Positions 15,496-24,280 of a stretch of DNA of 64,000 nt are shown here, in pieces. Made by a program: the position numbers and the translations under genes. Origin of the DNA: an uncultured Oscillospiraceae bacterium (lineage in GTDB: Bacteria; Bacillota; Clostridia; Oscillospirales; Acutalibacteraceae); assembly GCA_900539845.1 (NCBI GenBank), contig UQDP01000009.1, positions 1 to 64,000 of the forward strand, written 5' to 3'. The notes beneath the pieces are model-generated. The model was not told the DNA's origin. It did no database searches and saw nothing but the letters and a program-made list of their open reading frames with translations. Position 1 is the stretch's first letter; each line of letters starts with the position of its first letter.

Positions 15496-16761
15496 TCAGC
15501 TTTCTCTCGGTTCGCTGTTTATGAATTTCTTCCAACGCGATGCGCTGCAAATTGTTATTAAAGCTGCCGAAACGGCAACTGCAAGCCACATAATAAATAA
15601 GATGTTCCAGCTGCTGTTGTTTTCAAGTATCTCGCCTGCGCCCATATTCAGCAGACCGCAGCCTATGTATGCAACGGCATTCAGCAGTCCGCCGACGGTG
15701 CCGGTCCGGCCGAATCTTGAAAAATGAAAGGGAACCATCGTGATCAGCATAACATTTATTGCAAACATGCAGTTTGTTATCCCTGCCATACAGATCAGAG
15801 AAAGCAAAGAATTTTTGTTTCCGAAAATCATCAGAACCACAAGAAATGCCGATGCGATCCCGAAAAGGACGGCAGAGGTTGTCAGTTCGTTTTTCAGCTT
15901 TTTATTTATCATTTTAGCGAAATACGCGCCTGTAACGTTTATTATCGGCAGGATCATCGTAAGCGCAAGTGAAAGGCTTGTGCCGAGATCGTATTCACTT
16001 TCAAGAAAGGTGGGTATCCACTGCGTTACACTGTCTTTCAGCGTTCCCATAAATGCCACCGGCAAAAGCAGCGCAAAAGTAGCGCTTGAAAGGATTATTT
16101 TTATCAGCTTTTTTCCCGAAATGGCTTTTACGGCAGAATGCTCCGCAACGGAGCTTGTATCAGTGTTCTTCATTTTTTTGTCAAGACCCGCTGTGCCGAT
16201 GATCCAGTAGATTCCGGCGGCTAAAACAATTATGCCGCAGACCAAAAATACATACTCCCAGTCGAGAACGAGAAGTGTCACAAGGCTGACTCCGTAGCTG
16301 GCAAGAGTTCCGAGAGGCACAGTGGTGGATATATCCACTCCGAATTTTGTCTTTTCGCCGTCGCTCAGATAATCGCCTGCGATTTTCAGAAGCGGCGTCC
16401 AAGTAAGAGATTGTGTGATGCCGTTTATCGCCCAAAGTGTTATAAGCGCAGCATATGAAAAACTGAAAGCATATATCAGTATGTTGCTGACGGCGGATGC
16501 CGTTACACCTATGAATATAAGGATTCTGGGCGAAAATCTATCCCCCAGAATCCCGCTGAAAAGCTGACCGATTCCGTAACAAATAAAAAACGCGGATGAT
16601 ACCGCCGCAGTCTGGCTCTGTGTGAAAGAACCGCTGCCAAGAAGCTCCGGCATGACCGCTGAAAAATTCAGTCTGCATATGTATGTGGAAAAATAGGCAA
16701 TCCAGCAGAGCAGAAAAAGTCTGCCGTTATATGCGTTTTTATAGCCGAAATACTGTTTCAT
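15496..16761 (-). CDS. MFS transporter of the organophosphate:phosphate antiporter (GlpT/UhpC) type
   Basis: The 421-residue polytopic protein has about 12 membrane segments and features of the OPA group: YICRLNFSAVMPE after helix 1, YGIGQLFSGILGDRFSPR between helices 2 and 3, and NGITQSLTWTPLLK. These transporters exchange phosphate for glycerol-3-phosphate or hexose phosphates. ATG 16761 is chosen from the family N-terminus and the nearby AGG; the frame is open to 16914 across the divergent promoter. It heads the minus-strand operon with the phosphoesterase. Confidence 0.85.
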   Translation of the reverse strand: MKQYFGYKNAYNGRLFLLCWIAYFSTYICRLNFSAVMPELLGSGSFTQSQTAAVSSAFFICYGIGQLFSGILGDRFSPRILIFIGVTASAVSNILIYAFSFSYAALITLWAINGITQSLTWTPLLKIAGDYLSDGEKTKFGVDISTTVPLGTLASYGVSLVTLLVLDWEYVFLVCGIIVLAAGIYWIIGTAGLDKKMKNTDTSSVAEHSAVKAISGKKLIKIILSSATFALLLPVAFMGTLKDSVTQWIPTFLESEYDLGTSLSLALTMILPIINVTGAYFAKMINKKLKNELTTSAVLFGIASAFLVVLMIFGNKNSLLSLICMAGITNCMFAINVMLITMVPFHFSRFGRTGTVGGLLNAVAYIGCGLLNMGAGEILENNSSWNILFIMWLAVAVSAALITICSASRWKKFINSEPRES

Positions 16762-16779
16762 AAAACCTAGATAAACCTC

Positions 16780-16808
16780 TTGCAATGGAAATTTAACTTC
16801 ATTATAAT
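16780..16808 (+). promoter_or_regulatory. promoter of the alkaline-phosphatase-superfamily gene
   Basis: TTGCAA (16780-16785), 17 bases, TATAAT (16803-16808). It lies in the 97-base gap between the divergent transporter and phosphatase genes, where an AraC operator would also be expected. Confidence 0.85.
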
Positions 16809-16858
16809 ACAAATTGCAGGCAATTAAAAGAAAATTATTTAAAGAGAGGGAAATAATT

Positions 16859-17758
16859 ATGCTTTTTGAAAACAAATCAAAAAAATATCTCGGTCTGCTT
16901 GATAAAAGCGGCATTTTTGATAACCCTGTTTCCGCTGCCTACCCGCAGACAGTCGTTTACAATGCCGTGAAAAAGCATCTGAGCGAGAAAAACGAAAAGA
17001 AAAAGAAAGTGCTTATTTACGGCTTTGACGGCGCAAGGGCGGATTCTATATTTTATCTTATCCCCAGTAAGGATAAAAACATAGCCGGTCACAATCTAAA
17101 GAGCTTTTACAGCGCGGTGACTCTCCTTAAAGAAAGCGGCGGTCTGTTTTTAAGCTATGCAGGCGGAGAGAAAAACAAGCCCGAAACCATTCAGGAAACG
17201 AGTACGGCTCAGGGCTGGTCGGCAATACTGACAGGTAAATGGGGAAATGAAAACGGAGTCCAAAAGCATGTTACCAAGAAAAACAGCGCCCCCACGATCT
17301 TGATGGAGTGCGCCGAAGACGGAATGAGCGCCCTGTTTGCTTCCATATGGGAAGATCATTTTACCATTACATATAAAGATGAGATAAAAACGGCAAAAGA
17401 AAAAGACCTGCCTTTGGAGTTTAAACAGGTGGCTGATGAAATACAGCTTCAGAGCGCTGTCCTTTCGGCTGTTGACGGCAGCACGGATATCATTTTCGCT
17501 ATAAATGAATTTCCCGATTATAACGGTCATTCGCATGGTTTCGGTCCTGAGAATTACAGGTATGTGACCGGCATAACAAATGCCGACAGATACGCCTTTG
17601 AGCTTATCGAGCATATAGAATCACGTCCCGAATTTGAAAATGAGGACTGGCTGTATCTTATCACCTCCGATCACGGCGGTCATAACCGCGGGCATGGCAC
17701 CCAGCAGGAATTTGACCGTATGACCTTTATTGCTTTAAATAAGCCGCTGCTGAAATGA
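16859..17758 (+). CDS. alkaline phosphatase superfamily phosphodiesterase/phosphatase
   Basis: The 299-residue protein has IYGFDGARADS near the N-terminus, a likely nucleophile Thr in STAQGWSAILTGKW (about residue 115), NEFPDYNGHSHGFG, and SDHGGHNRGHG near the C-terminus. These are the metal-binding and nucleophile positions of nucleotide pyrophosphatase/phosphodiesterase-like members. The sulfatase C/S-x-P-x-R signature is absent. There is no signal peptide, so it is cytoplasmic. GAGAGGG precedes ATG 16859. It is divergent from the transporter-phosphoesterase operon and probably acts on the imported organophosphate. Confidence 0.82.
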   Translation: MLFENKSKKYLGLLDKSGIFDNPVSAAYPQTVVYNAVKKHLSEKNEKKKKVLIYGFDGARADSIFYLIPSKDKNIAGHNLKSFYSAVTLLKESGGLFLSYAGGEKNKPETIQETSTAQGWSAILTGKWGNENGVQKHVTKKNSAPTILMECAEDGMSALFASIWEDHFTITYKDEIKTAKEKDLPLEFKQVADEIQLQSAVLSAVDGSTDIIFAINEFPDYNGHSHGFGPENYRYVTGITNADRYAFELIEHIESRPEFENEDWLYLITSDHGGHNRGHGTQQEFDRMTFIALNKPLLK

Positions 17759-17890
17759 TCCGATAGCTGTTCGCACCGCGCGGAGAGCCGTTCCGTGCGG
17801 TGTGATCATGAATCCGCAAGCGGAAAAAATAATAAATTTAAAATTTGCTCTTGTTTTGTGGATTAAAATGTTGTATTATATATAGCGCAC

Positions 17891-17966
17891 GGGCGCGTAG
17901 CTCAGTTGGGAGAGTGCTGCATTCGCATTGCAGAGGTCGAGGGTTCGACTCCCTTCGCGTCCACCA
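17891..17966 (+). tRNA. tRNA-Ala (anticodon CGC)
   Basis: A full cloverleaf: acceptor GGGCGCG/CGCGTCC including the G3-U70 pair that identifies tRNA-Ala, anticodon arm CTGCA-TTCGCAT-TGCAG (anticodon CGC), T arm GAGGG-TTCGACT-CCCTT, discriminator A and encoded CCA. Confidence 0.95.
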
Positions 17967-17967
17967 T

Positions 17968-18006
17968 AAAAGCACATGCACCTTTTGGTGTATGTGCTTT
18001 TATTTT
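17968..18006 (+). terminator. terminator of tRNA-Ala
   Basis: A long stem, AAAGCACATGCACC with GGTGTATGTGCTTT across TTTT, is followed by TATTTTATT. Confidence 0.85.
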
Positions 18007-18047
18007 ATTATCTTAGTATTATAGCAGAGGATGACCAGGCATATAAA

Positions 18048-18371
18048 AAGGCTGCGATCATTCGCAGCCTCAGCGTGTAGAAAAAGTTATAAATTCAGAA
18101 AAGAATGTATCCCTACACGCTGAACAGACTTCGAGAAATCGAGCTGAATTTCGTATTTGGCAATTCGTAGGCGTACAAAAGTACGTTAGAATTGACAAAG
18201 GCGGAAAGCGCAACCCCACTCAAATACTTGAGCGGGGTTATTACTTAAAAATATTAAACGGAGCGATGTGGGCATTACTCCCTACAATTTCCTATTTATA
18301 AGATAAATTTATTTTTGCGCGGTTCAGCCGACTTTATCGACAGGCTGAAGGCTGCGATCATTCGCAGCCTC
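18048..18371 (-). repeat. structured intergenic repeat, copy A, inside the tRNA-Arg terminator
   Basis: The core (18072-18347) matches copy B (30889-31166) in the opposite plus-strand orientation. It contains in order an inverted pair CAGCGTGTAG/CTACACGCTG, a TTCGAGAAATCGAG hairpin, a covarying stem (CAATTC/GAATTG at 18161-18166 and 18189-18194), CTCAA/TTGAG, a GGAGCGATG hairpin and a CGG/CCG hairpin. It is flanked by an exact 24-base direct repeat (18048-18071 and 18348-18371) that is itself a hairpin. Only the copy far from the tRNA gene is followed, on the minus strand, by TTTTT. It therefore looks like an insertion between a terminator stem and its T run. Confidence 0.85.
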
Positions 18372-18377
18372 CATTGA

Positions 18378-18453
18378 TGGTCTGCCCGAGAGGGGTCGAA
18401 CCTCCAGTCTTCTGAATCGGAATCAGATGCATTAGCCATTGTGCTACGGGCAG
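18378..18453 (-). tRNA. tRNA-Arg (anticodon CCG)
   Basis: Minus-strand cloverleaf: acceptor CTGCCCG/CGGGCAG (7 perfect pairs), anticodon arm TCTGA-TTCCGAT-TCAGA (anticodon CCG), T arm GGAGG-TTCGACC-CCTCT, discriminator A and encoded CCA. Confidence 0.95.
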
Positions 18454-18496
18454 AAATATTAAATTTCATTTTTTTTATTTTACTACCTTAAAAGTG

Positions 18497-18525
18497 TTGT
18501 TGTCAATGAAGATTTGTGTTATAAT
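18497..18525 (+). promoter_or_regulatory. promoter of the GH20 gene
   Basis: TTGTTG (18497-18502), 17 bases, TATAAT (18520-18525), with TGT immediately before the -10 (extended -10). Confidence 0.75.
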
Positions 18526-18556
18526 CAAAAAAAATAAGAGAGGGAACCAAAAAATA

Positions 18557-20122
18557 ATGTTAAATCTGATACCAAAACCGCGCAGTGCCAAGGTGTTGCC
18601 GGGAGTTTACAGACTTGAAAAAAACGCGAAAATAGATTCGCAGATCGAGCTTCCGCTCGTGAAAAACACAGGTAAAGCGGACGCACCCGTAAAAATTCTT
18701 AAGGACAACTCGCTGGAAAAAGAGGAATACCGTCTTCGTGTAGATGAAAACGGAGTGGAGATAAGTGCGTCGGATAAAGCAGGAGCGTATTACGCGCTCC
18801 AGACTCTGCGGCTGCTCGGAAGATTCGACGAGGGAAAAAACGAGGTGCCTTTTATTGAGATTTCCGATAAGCCGGAGTATTCATGGAGGGGCATACATCT
18901 TGATGAGAGCCGCCATTTCTTCGGAACGGAAAATGTAAAAAAACTGCTTGACGATATGTTCCGCTTAAAGCTAAACAGATTTCACTGGCATCTTACGGAT
19001 GATCAGGGCTGGAGAATAGAAATCAAAAAATATCCTTTGCTTACACAAATCGGCTCAAAAAGGAGCCATACCCATATAGGCGGATGGGGCTGTACGAAGT
19101 CAGACAATACGCCCTACGGACCGTATTATTACACGCAGGAGCAGATCAAAGAGATCGTGGATTACGCTGCCGAGCGTTGTATTTCGATCGTGCCTGAGAT
19201 CGATGTTCCTGCGCATTTCGCTGCTGCGCTTGCGGCATATCCGCATCTTGCCTGCCGCGATCTGAAAAGAGAGGTCTTCGGCGAGATGGGGGATATTCTG
19301 TTCAAACAGCGCAATATCAAGGACTGGAACCGACCGCTGTGTCTGGGCAAAAAAGAGAGCGTTCAGTTCATATTTGATGTGTATGACGAGGTGTGTGAGC
19401 TGTTCCCCTTTGCGTATTTCCATGTAGGCGGAGACGAATGTGACGTATCGGAATGGAAGACGTGCCCCGACTGCCAGAAAGCGATGAAGGAATACGGCTT
19501 TAAAAATGAAAAAGAACTTCAGAAAAAGCTGACGAATGAGCTGTGCGAATACCTGAAGAAAAAGGGCAAGCATATGATAGCTTGGAACGATGTGCTCAAT
19601 CAGGGGATAGACAGACTGGACGACAGCATGGTCATTCAGCAGTGGCTGCCGGGTCAGGATAAGAACACAAAGCATTTTGCCGCCCACGGCGGAAAGGTCA
19701 TAATGAGCAATCACAAGTCTTTCTATTTTGATATGACCTATTCTCAGTATCCTCTTGCAAATACTTATAAGTTTTCTCCCAAAAAATACGGGATAACCGA
19801 TAAAAATTGCATGCTGGGCGTTGAGGGCGAGACCTGGACGGAATGGATAGATTCGTTCAGCAAGGTCCAGTTCCATCAGCACCCGAGAATGGAAGCTCTC
19901 TCAGAGGTTGCGTGGACTCCCGAAGAACAAAGGGATTTCAAGGAATTTCTCGGAAGATACAGGGCGTATAAAAGCGTGCTCAAGCCTTTAGGTATCCGTT
20001 TTGCGGCGGATCAGATCGCGATGCCTAAGAATCTTTTGAAGCGCGGTGATGTATGCCGAAAATTCAGATGCGGTGATCCGGATCTTGAATTTAAAGAAAA
20101 TAACAGATTAAAGGAGTACTGA
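18557..20122 (+). CDS. GH20 beta-N-acetylhexosaminidase
   Basis: The 521-residue protein has the small GH20 N-terminal domain (GAYYALQTLRLL) and a TIM barrel with WRGIHLDESRHFF, FHWHLTDDQGWRIEIKKYP, PEIDVPAHF, and the catalytic pair in HVGGDE (Asp293 and Glu294), followed by TWTEW. It removes terminal GlcNAc or GalNAc from chitin fragments, glycoproteins or muropeptides. No signal peptide is present, so it works on imported oligosaccharides. ATG 18557 follows AGAGAGGG. The M28 gene follows 2 bases after the stop. Confidence 0.93.
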   Translation: MLNLIPKPRSAKVLPGVYRLEKNAKIDSQIELPLVKNTGKADAPVKILKDNSLEKEEYRLRVDENGVEISASDKAGAYYALQTLRLLGRFDEGKNEVPFIEISDKPEYSWRGIHLDESRHFFGTENVKKLLDDMFRLKLNRFHWHLTDDQGWRIEIKKYPLLTQIGSKRSHTHIGGWGCTKSDNTPYGPYYYTQEQIKEIVDYAAERCISIVPEIDVPAHFAAALAAYPHLACRDLKREVFGEMGDILFKQRNIKDWNRPLCLGKKESVQFIFDVYDEVCELFPFAYFHVGGDECDVSEWKTCPDCQKAMKEYGFKNEKELQKKLTNELCEYLKKKGKHMIAWNDVLNQGIDRLDDSMVIQQWLPGQDKNTKHFAAHGGKVIMSNHKSFYFDMTYSQYPLANTYKFSPKKYGITDKNCMLGVEGETWTEWIDSFSKVQFHQHPRMEALSEVAWTPEEQRDFKEFLGRYRAYKSVLKPLGIRFAADQIAMPKNLLKRGDVCRKFRCGDPDLEFKENNRLKEY

Positions 20123-20124
20123 AA

Positions 20125-21387
20125 ATGAAGATCAGTGAATTTCCGTCAGCGGTAATCCAGGAAAACGTTGAATATACCGTAAAAGAAATCACAAACGTAA
20201 TCAAAAAGTACGGACCGCGTGAATCCGGCAATGAGGCGTGCTTTGACGCGCAGAAGCATCTCAAAAAAGAGCTTGATCAGTTTTGCGATGAAACGCATTT
20301 CGAGGAGTACAAAATGGCTCCCAAGGCGTTTCTGCATTTTACAAAACTGGTGGCAGCACTCGTGCTGGCGTCAATCGTCATCTGCCTTGCGCTTGTTTTT
20401 ACGAACGTGATAACCTTTTTCGTTGCGCATTGCATCGTAGGTATCTGCGTGGCGATAGGTCTTTTTATAACTGCAATGGAATTTTTGATGTATAAGCAGT
20501 TTATGGACGGTATGTATAAAAAGGTAACAGCCCACAATCTTGTAGCAACAAGAAAGCCGCGCGGCGAGGTCAAAAAGAGAATCGTCATCAGCGGTCATAT
20601 TGACGCCGCTTATGAATGGCGCCCGATCCTTTATTTAAAAGACAAGGGAATGGGGCTTTGGCTGGGTCTTGCCATCGGCAGCGCTGTTATTTCACTCATA
20701 ATCGCAATCATCTGCGTTATAGCAAACTTTGCGGATATGGGCGCTTTCGGAGATTTCATGCTGGATTATTCATACTATTTTAATGTTATTACAGCCATAT
20801 CCATGATCCTTTTGTTCACCTTTGTTGATTTCAGCAGAATCTCTCCCGGCGCGAACGATAATCTTACCGGCACCTATGCAGCCGTATGCGCTCTGCGCAT
20901 GCTGGATATGGCAGGGGTTGAGTTGGAAAACACAGAGGTCGTTGCAATGATAACCGACGGCGAGGAGGCAGGTCTCAGAGGTGCGAAGGCGTTTGCACAG
21001 GAGCATAAGGACGAATATCTCAACAGCGGCGTTGAAACCGCGGTGCTTTGTGTTGACACACTGACCGATCTGGAGTATCTCAATGTTTATTATAAGGATA
21101 TGACAGGCACTGTTAAAAACGATAAGGAATTTTCCGAGCTTGTGAAACAGTCTGCGGCAGACGCAGGGTATGATTCGGCAGAGCTTGCGAATCTTTTCTT
21201 CGGCGCATCGGACGCTGCGGCGTTTTCCCAGGCAGGTATCAAGGCAACTTGTCTTGCCGCTATGGATCCCGCTCCTGCCGATTATTACCATAACCGCAGA
21301 GACAGCTATGACAGGCTTGTTCCCGAGGCAATCGAAACGGGGTATAAAACCGTTCTGGCAACAATCTTTAATTTTGACGCAAAATAA
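20125..21387 (+). CDS. membrane M28-family zinc peptidase
   Basis: The 420-residue protein carries M28 metal motifs: VISGHIDAA, SPGANDNLTG, TDGEEAGLRG, VDTLTDL and a final HNRRDSYD. Four hydrophobic segments sit inside the N-terminal half (about residues 73-120, two helices; about 174-200; about 218-236), between the first motif-bearing parts. That makes it an integral membrane aminopeptidase-like protein, unlike the usual secreted M28 enzymes. It is tightly coupled to the GH20 gene (2-base gap, AAAGGAG binding site). Confidence 0.85.
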   Translation: MKISEFPSAVIQENVEYTVKEITNVIKKYGPRESGNEACFDAQKHLKKELDQFCDETHFEEYKMAPKAFLHFTKLVAALVLASIVICLALVFTNVITFFVAHCIVGICVAIGLFITAMEFLMYKQFMDGMYKKVTAHNLVATRKPRGEVKKRIVISGHIDAAYEWRPILYLKDKGMGLWLGLAIGSAVISLIIAIICVIANFADMGAFGDFMLDYSYYFNVITAISMILLFTFVDFSRISPGANDNLTGTYAAVCALRMLDMAGVELENTEVVAMITDGEEAGLRGAKAFAQEHKDEYLNSGVETAVLCVDTLTDLEYLNVYYKDMTGTVKNDKEFSELVKQSAADAGYDSAELANLFFGASDAAAFSQAGIKATCLAAMDPAPADYYHNRRDSYDRLVPEAIETGYKTVLATIFNFDAK

Positions 21388-21409
21388 GGATGGACGTATC
21401 ATCACAAGC

Positions 21410-21545
21410 AAAACCGCTCAAGTATTTGGGCGGTTTTATTCATTGAGGGATATTTAAACGGAGCGATGCAGACACCGCTCCCTATAATATATATTTCGGC
21501 AAACAAATTTGTTTGCTGCGCGGTTCGGCCGCCTTTTTTGACAGC
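21410..21545 (+). repeat. truncated copy C of the structured intergenic repeat
   Basis: It starts with the hairpin AACCGCTCAA/TTGGGCGGTT (within 21410-21437), which also works as terminator of the M28 gene. It continues with TTTAAACGGAGCGATG, CGCTCC, AAACAAATTT and GCGCGGTTCGGCCG, ending GACAGCA. The order and spacing match the right half of copies A and B; the left half with the covarying stem is missing. A separate hairpin, TGCATGG-TTTTT-CCATGCG followed by T-rich DNA, lies just after it (21551-21580). Confidence 0.75.
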
Positions 21546-21666
21546 ATAAATGCATGGTTTTTCCATGCGTTTATTTTTTTTGATGATCTTTCTAAATTTT
21601 CAGGCAGAATATAGAAATTTTTGTGCAATATTTTCAAGTATAATAAAACCGAAAGGAGACTTTGTT

Positions 21667-23163
21667 ATGAAGAAATTTAAAATCAGTATTCTATGCCTGC
21701 TTGCAGTCGTGATATTTACAGTTTCTTTAACTGCGGTCAAGGCAAACGGAGCAAAAAGTGATGTTTTCAAAGCGCAAACCGATTATATCACAGCTGAAAA
21801 TCTTGCTCTGTCAAAAGCGTCAGATAAATTCAAGAAGCTGACGGACGGGAATTATTCTTCCTGCTGCAACCTCTTCAGAAAAGGCGGCGTACAGATCGAT
21901 CTTGATCTTGAAAGCGCGCAGGATTTTAACTGCATCGTTTTAAAAGAAAAGGGCTTAAATATCAAATCGTTTACCGTACTTGCCTCGGCGGACGGCGAAA
22001 CGTTCGCCGAGATCTACGAAGGGGATAAGATCGAATATCATCGCCTTTGCACCTTTGATACCGTGAACGCCAGATACATAAGGATCTTTATTAATGACGC
22101 GGATCAGGCTTTCGCGCTCAGAGAAATCGAGGTGTATAATCAGCAGCCTGTTGACCGCTCCGATTTCAGAACGACCGCTTATATTCTCAACAGTGATTTT
22201 TATACCGTAATGGACGATGAAGCGATACCTGAAGACGAAAAACGTGACGCCGTTATCGAAATGCTCCGCAATTATCATTTTTCAGGGCTTACACACGTGA
22301 ATTTTTACTGCGGCGTGTCTTTTGATGAAAACGGAAATGTGCTTCTCAACGGTTTGCAGAATGATGAAAAGTCAGAAAAAGATCTGGCTTTTATGATGGA
22401 TTGTATGCGTGAACTCGGCGGAGAAGATTTAAAAATCGTTTATACGATAGGGCTGAGCACGGGCAGTCCGCAGACTGAGCCGGCAATGACGGAAAATAAA
22501 GATGTGTTTATAGATAACCTGATATCGTTCGCCAATACATTCGGTTTTGACGGAATCGATTTTGATTATGAATTTCCGCAAAGCGATTATGAATATCAGA
22601 TCTTCGGGGATCTGCTCGTTGAACTGAAAGAGAGAATGAACAGTGAGATGAATGTGGGGGAGAACAATATACTTTCCTGCGCTTTCGGTACGCGCGATAT
22701 CGATTATCCGAAAGAGGTTGTTGAGGCTATCGATATCGTTAATATGATGACGTATGATATCTTTGATCAGGATGGCCAGCATTCAAGCTTCTGGAGCTGC
22801 GCCGTGCAGGGCGTTGCATATTTGGAATCCGTGGGCTTCACAAGAGATCAGATCAATATAGGAATCCCGTTTTACGGAACGCAGACGGACGCGCTTATGG
22901 AACAGTATATTTATAAGGATATACAGAATTACGGATATTTTGATAATACATATACCTTTAATTCTTATTTTAACGGTGAACCTACACAGGTTTATTTCAA
23001 TTCGGCAGCGCTTGTGCGCGATAAGACGGCGTACGCGGTTTTAAGTGACTGCGGCGGAATTATGGCTTGGCATTTTTCGTGCGATACCGATTACGCGTCC
23101 GAATACGCACTGTGGCGCGCCGTATATGACGCGGAAGATCAGTTCGGAGGTGCTCAGCAATGA
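21667..23163 (+). CDS. secreted GH18 family protein with a discoidin-like domain
   Basis: The 498-residue protein has a signal peptide (MKKFKISILCLLAVVIFTVS to about residue 24), then a beta-sandwich resembling an F5/8 type C domain (IQIDLDLESAQDFNCIVL... KSFTVLASADGETF), then a GH18 barrel. The catalytic motif DGIDFDYE (residues 295-302) has the acid Glu302, and MMTYDIFD follows. It probably cleaves chitin-like or N-glycan chitobiose cores outside the cell and feeds the GH20 enzyme. ATG 21667 follows AAAGGAG; a TATAAT at 21639-21644 may be its -10. Confidence 0.88.
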   Translation: MKKFKISILCLLAVVIFTVSLTAVKANGAKSDVFKAQTDYITAENLALSKASDKFKKLTDGNYSSCCNLFRKGGVQIDLDLESAQDFNCIVLKEKGLNIKSFTVLASADGETFAEIYEGDKIEYHRLCTFDTVNARYIRIFINDADQAFALREIEVYNQQPVDRSDFRTTAYILNSDFYTVMDDEAIPEDEKRDAVIEMLRNYHFSGLTHVNFYCGVSFDENGNVLLNGLQNDEKSEKDLAFMMDCMRELGGEDLKIVYTIGLSTGSPQTEPAMTENKDVFIDNLISFANTFGFDGIDFDYEFPQSDYEYQIFGDLLVELKERMNSEMNVGENNILSCAFGTRDIDYPKEVVEAIDIVNMMTYDIFDQDGQHSSFWSCAVQGVAYLESVGFTRDQINIGIPFYGTQTDALMEQYIYKDIQNYGYFDNTYTFNSYFNGEPTQVYFNSAALVRDKTAYAVLSDCGGIMAWHFSCDTDYASEYALWRAVYDAEDQFGGAQQ

Positions 23164-24146
23164 AAAAAATTTTGAAAGCAAACGCAATGAATGCCGCAGC
23201 CTTTTCCGTTGTGTTTTATGTTTTTTCAATGTTTCTCACCCTTGATGTTTACTGTAAAAATCAAGTCACGCCCGAGACGCCGCTTTATAATATTGCCGGC
23301 CTGCCGTTTCTGCGTATGGAATTTGTTTTAATCGTTTTTGCGCTGGCTTTTGCTGCCGGCATACTGCTTGCCGCGCTGCTGAAAACGTTCGGCAGGACTC
23401 TGCTGCCATTCTCACTCGGCTGCCTTGGCTTGATCAGTGTGTTTATGTTTGTTTTTGATGTGAACACGATGCAGATATTCAGCCCCACGATGAGAATCAG
23501 CCATGTCATTATGACGGTGTCGCGCGTGCTCGCGATCATGGCGGGCGCAAGCGGAATATTCACAGGCGTTTGCGCTGCATTTCTTTCCTCATCCGTCATA
23601 TCGAAAAAACCGGCTGCCGCTGCCGGCTTGTGCGCCCTTCTGTGCAGTGTTTTCACCAATGCGGAAAATCTGCAGACTCTGCTTTATCTGCTTTGTGCGG
23701 CATTGCTTCTTGCAGGCGCGCTGCTCGCTGATTTTTTTCCTTCCGAAAAAGCTTTAAGACCTGTTTTGCTCAAAAAAGGAAGCGCCGCTTCATCCGCTTT
23801 TGAATTTTTAAGCGTGCTTTCACTCACTGCACTTTACGCCGTAAGTGAAAGTGTCATCCTTAATAATGCCGGAGCCGGTTATACCGCGCTCACGGTCATA
23901 CAGGGAATGCTTTTGCTTTTGATCGTATGGCTTTCAGACTATAAAAGGTCTTGCCTGCCGGGTGTGTTTGCGGTTTTGCTTGGAGGTGTAACGGGGTATA
24001 TTCTTGTTCATTACGCGTCCGAAGTGATCACGTATTCTTCAAACAGAGTGGTTTACGTAGTGGCGTATTTCATTCCGGTGATCTTGCTTATCCTTTCCGC
24101 CGTCTTTGCTCTGCTGAGCAAACGCGGCAGCTCCGAAACAGCCTGA
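23160..24146 (+). CDS. polytopic membrane protein of unknown function
   Basis: The 328-residue protein has about 9-10 hydrophobic helices and few charged loops. Its ATG overlaps the GH18 stop (ATGA, 23160-23163), so the two are co-translated. I recognise no transporter signature; the MFS-like length is not matched by MFS loop motifs. It may help export or retain the GH18 product or belong to an uptake path, but this is a guess. Confidence 0.7.
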   Translation: MKKILKANAMNAAAFSVVFYVFSMFLTLDVYCKNQVTPETPLYNIAGLPFLRMEFVLIVFALAFAAGILLAALLKTFGRTLLPFSLGCLGLISVFMFVFDVNTMQIFSPTMRISHVIMTVSRVLAIMAGASGIFTGVCAAFLSSSVISKKPAAAAGLCALLCSVFTNAENLQTLLYLLCAALLLAGALLADFFPSEKALRPVLLKKGSAASSAFEFLSVLSLTALYAVSESVILNNAGAGYTALTVIQGMLLLLIVWLSDYKRSCLPGVFAVLLGGVTGYILVHYASEVITYSSNRVVYVVAYFIPVILLILSAVFALLSKRGSSETA

Positions 24147-24170
24147 ACACAGATCTGAAATTACTTGTTA

Positions 24171-24213
24171 AAATGCCTGAAACCTGCTTTGCAGCACGTT
24201 TCAGGCATTTGTC
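24171..24213 (+). terminator. terminator of the GH18 operon
   Basis: AAATGCCTGAAAC (24171-24183) pairs with GTTTCAGGCATTT (24198-24210), with an inner CTGC/GCAG stem. Confidence 0.8.
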
Positions 24214-24246
24214 TTTACCTGTATAAATTTTTTCAGAAAAAAATAA

Positions 24247-24267
24247 AGCCTTGCGTTCAGCAAGGTT
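24247..24267 (-). terminator. terminator of the XRE gene
   Basis: On the minus strand ACCTTGC-TGAAC-GCAAGG is followed by CTTTATTTTTTT. Confidence 0.8.
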
Positions 24268-24280
24268 TATGACCCCGTTA

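Noticed and set aside
16859..17758. Sulfatase
   Set aside because: The C/S-x-P-x-R maturation signature is absent; the nucleophile position fits Thr of phosphodiesterases.
18048..18371. CRISPR array or ordinary insertion sequence
   Set aside because: Only two flanking repeats, no spacers, no transposase gene, and internal stems differ from CRISPR repeats.
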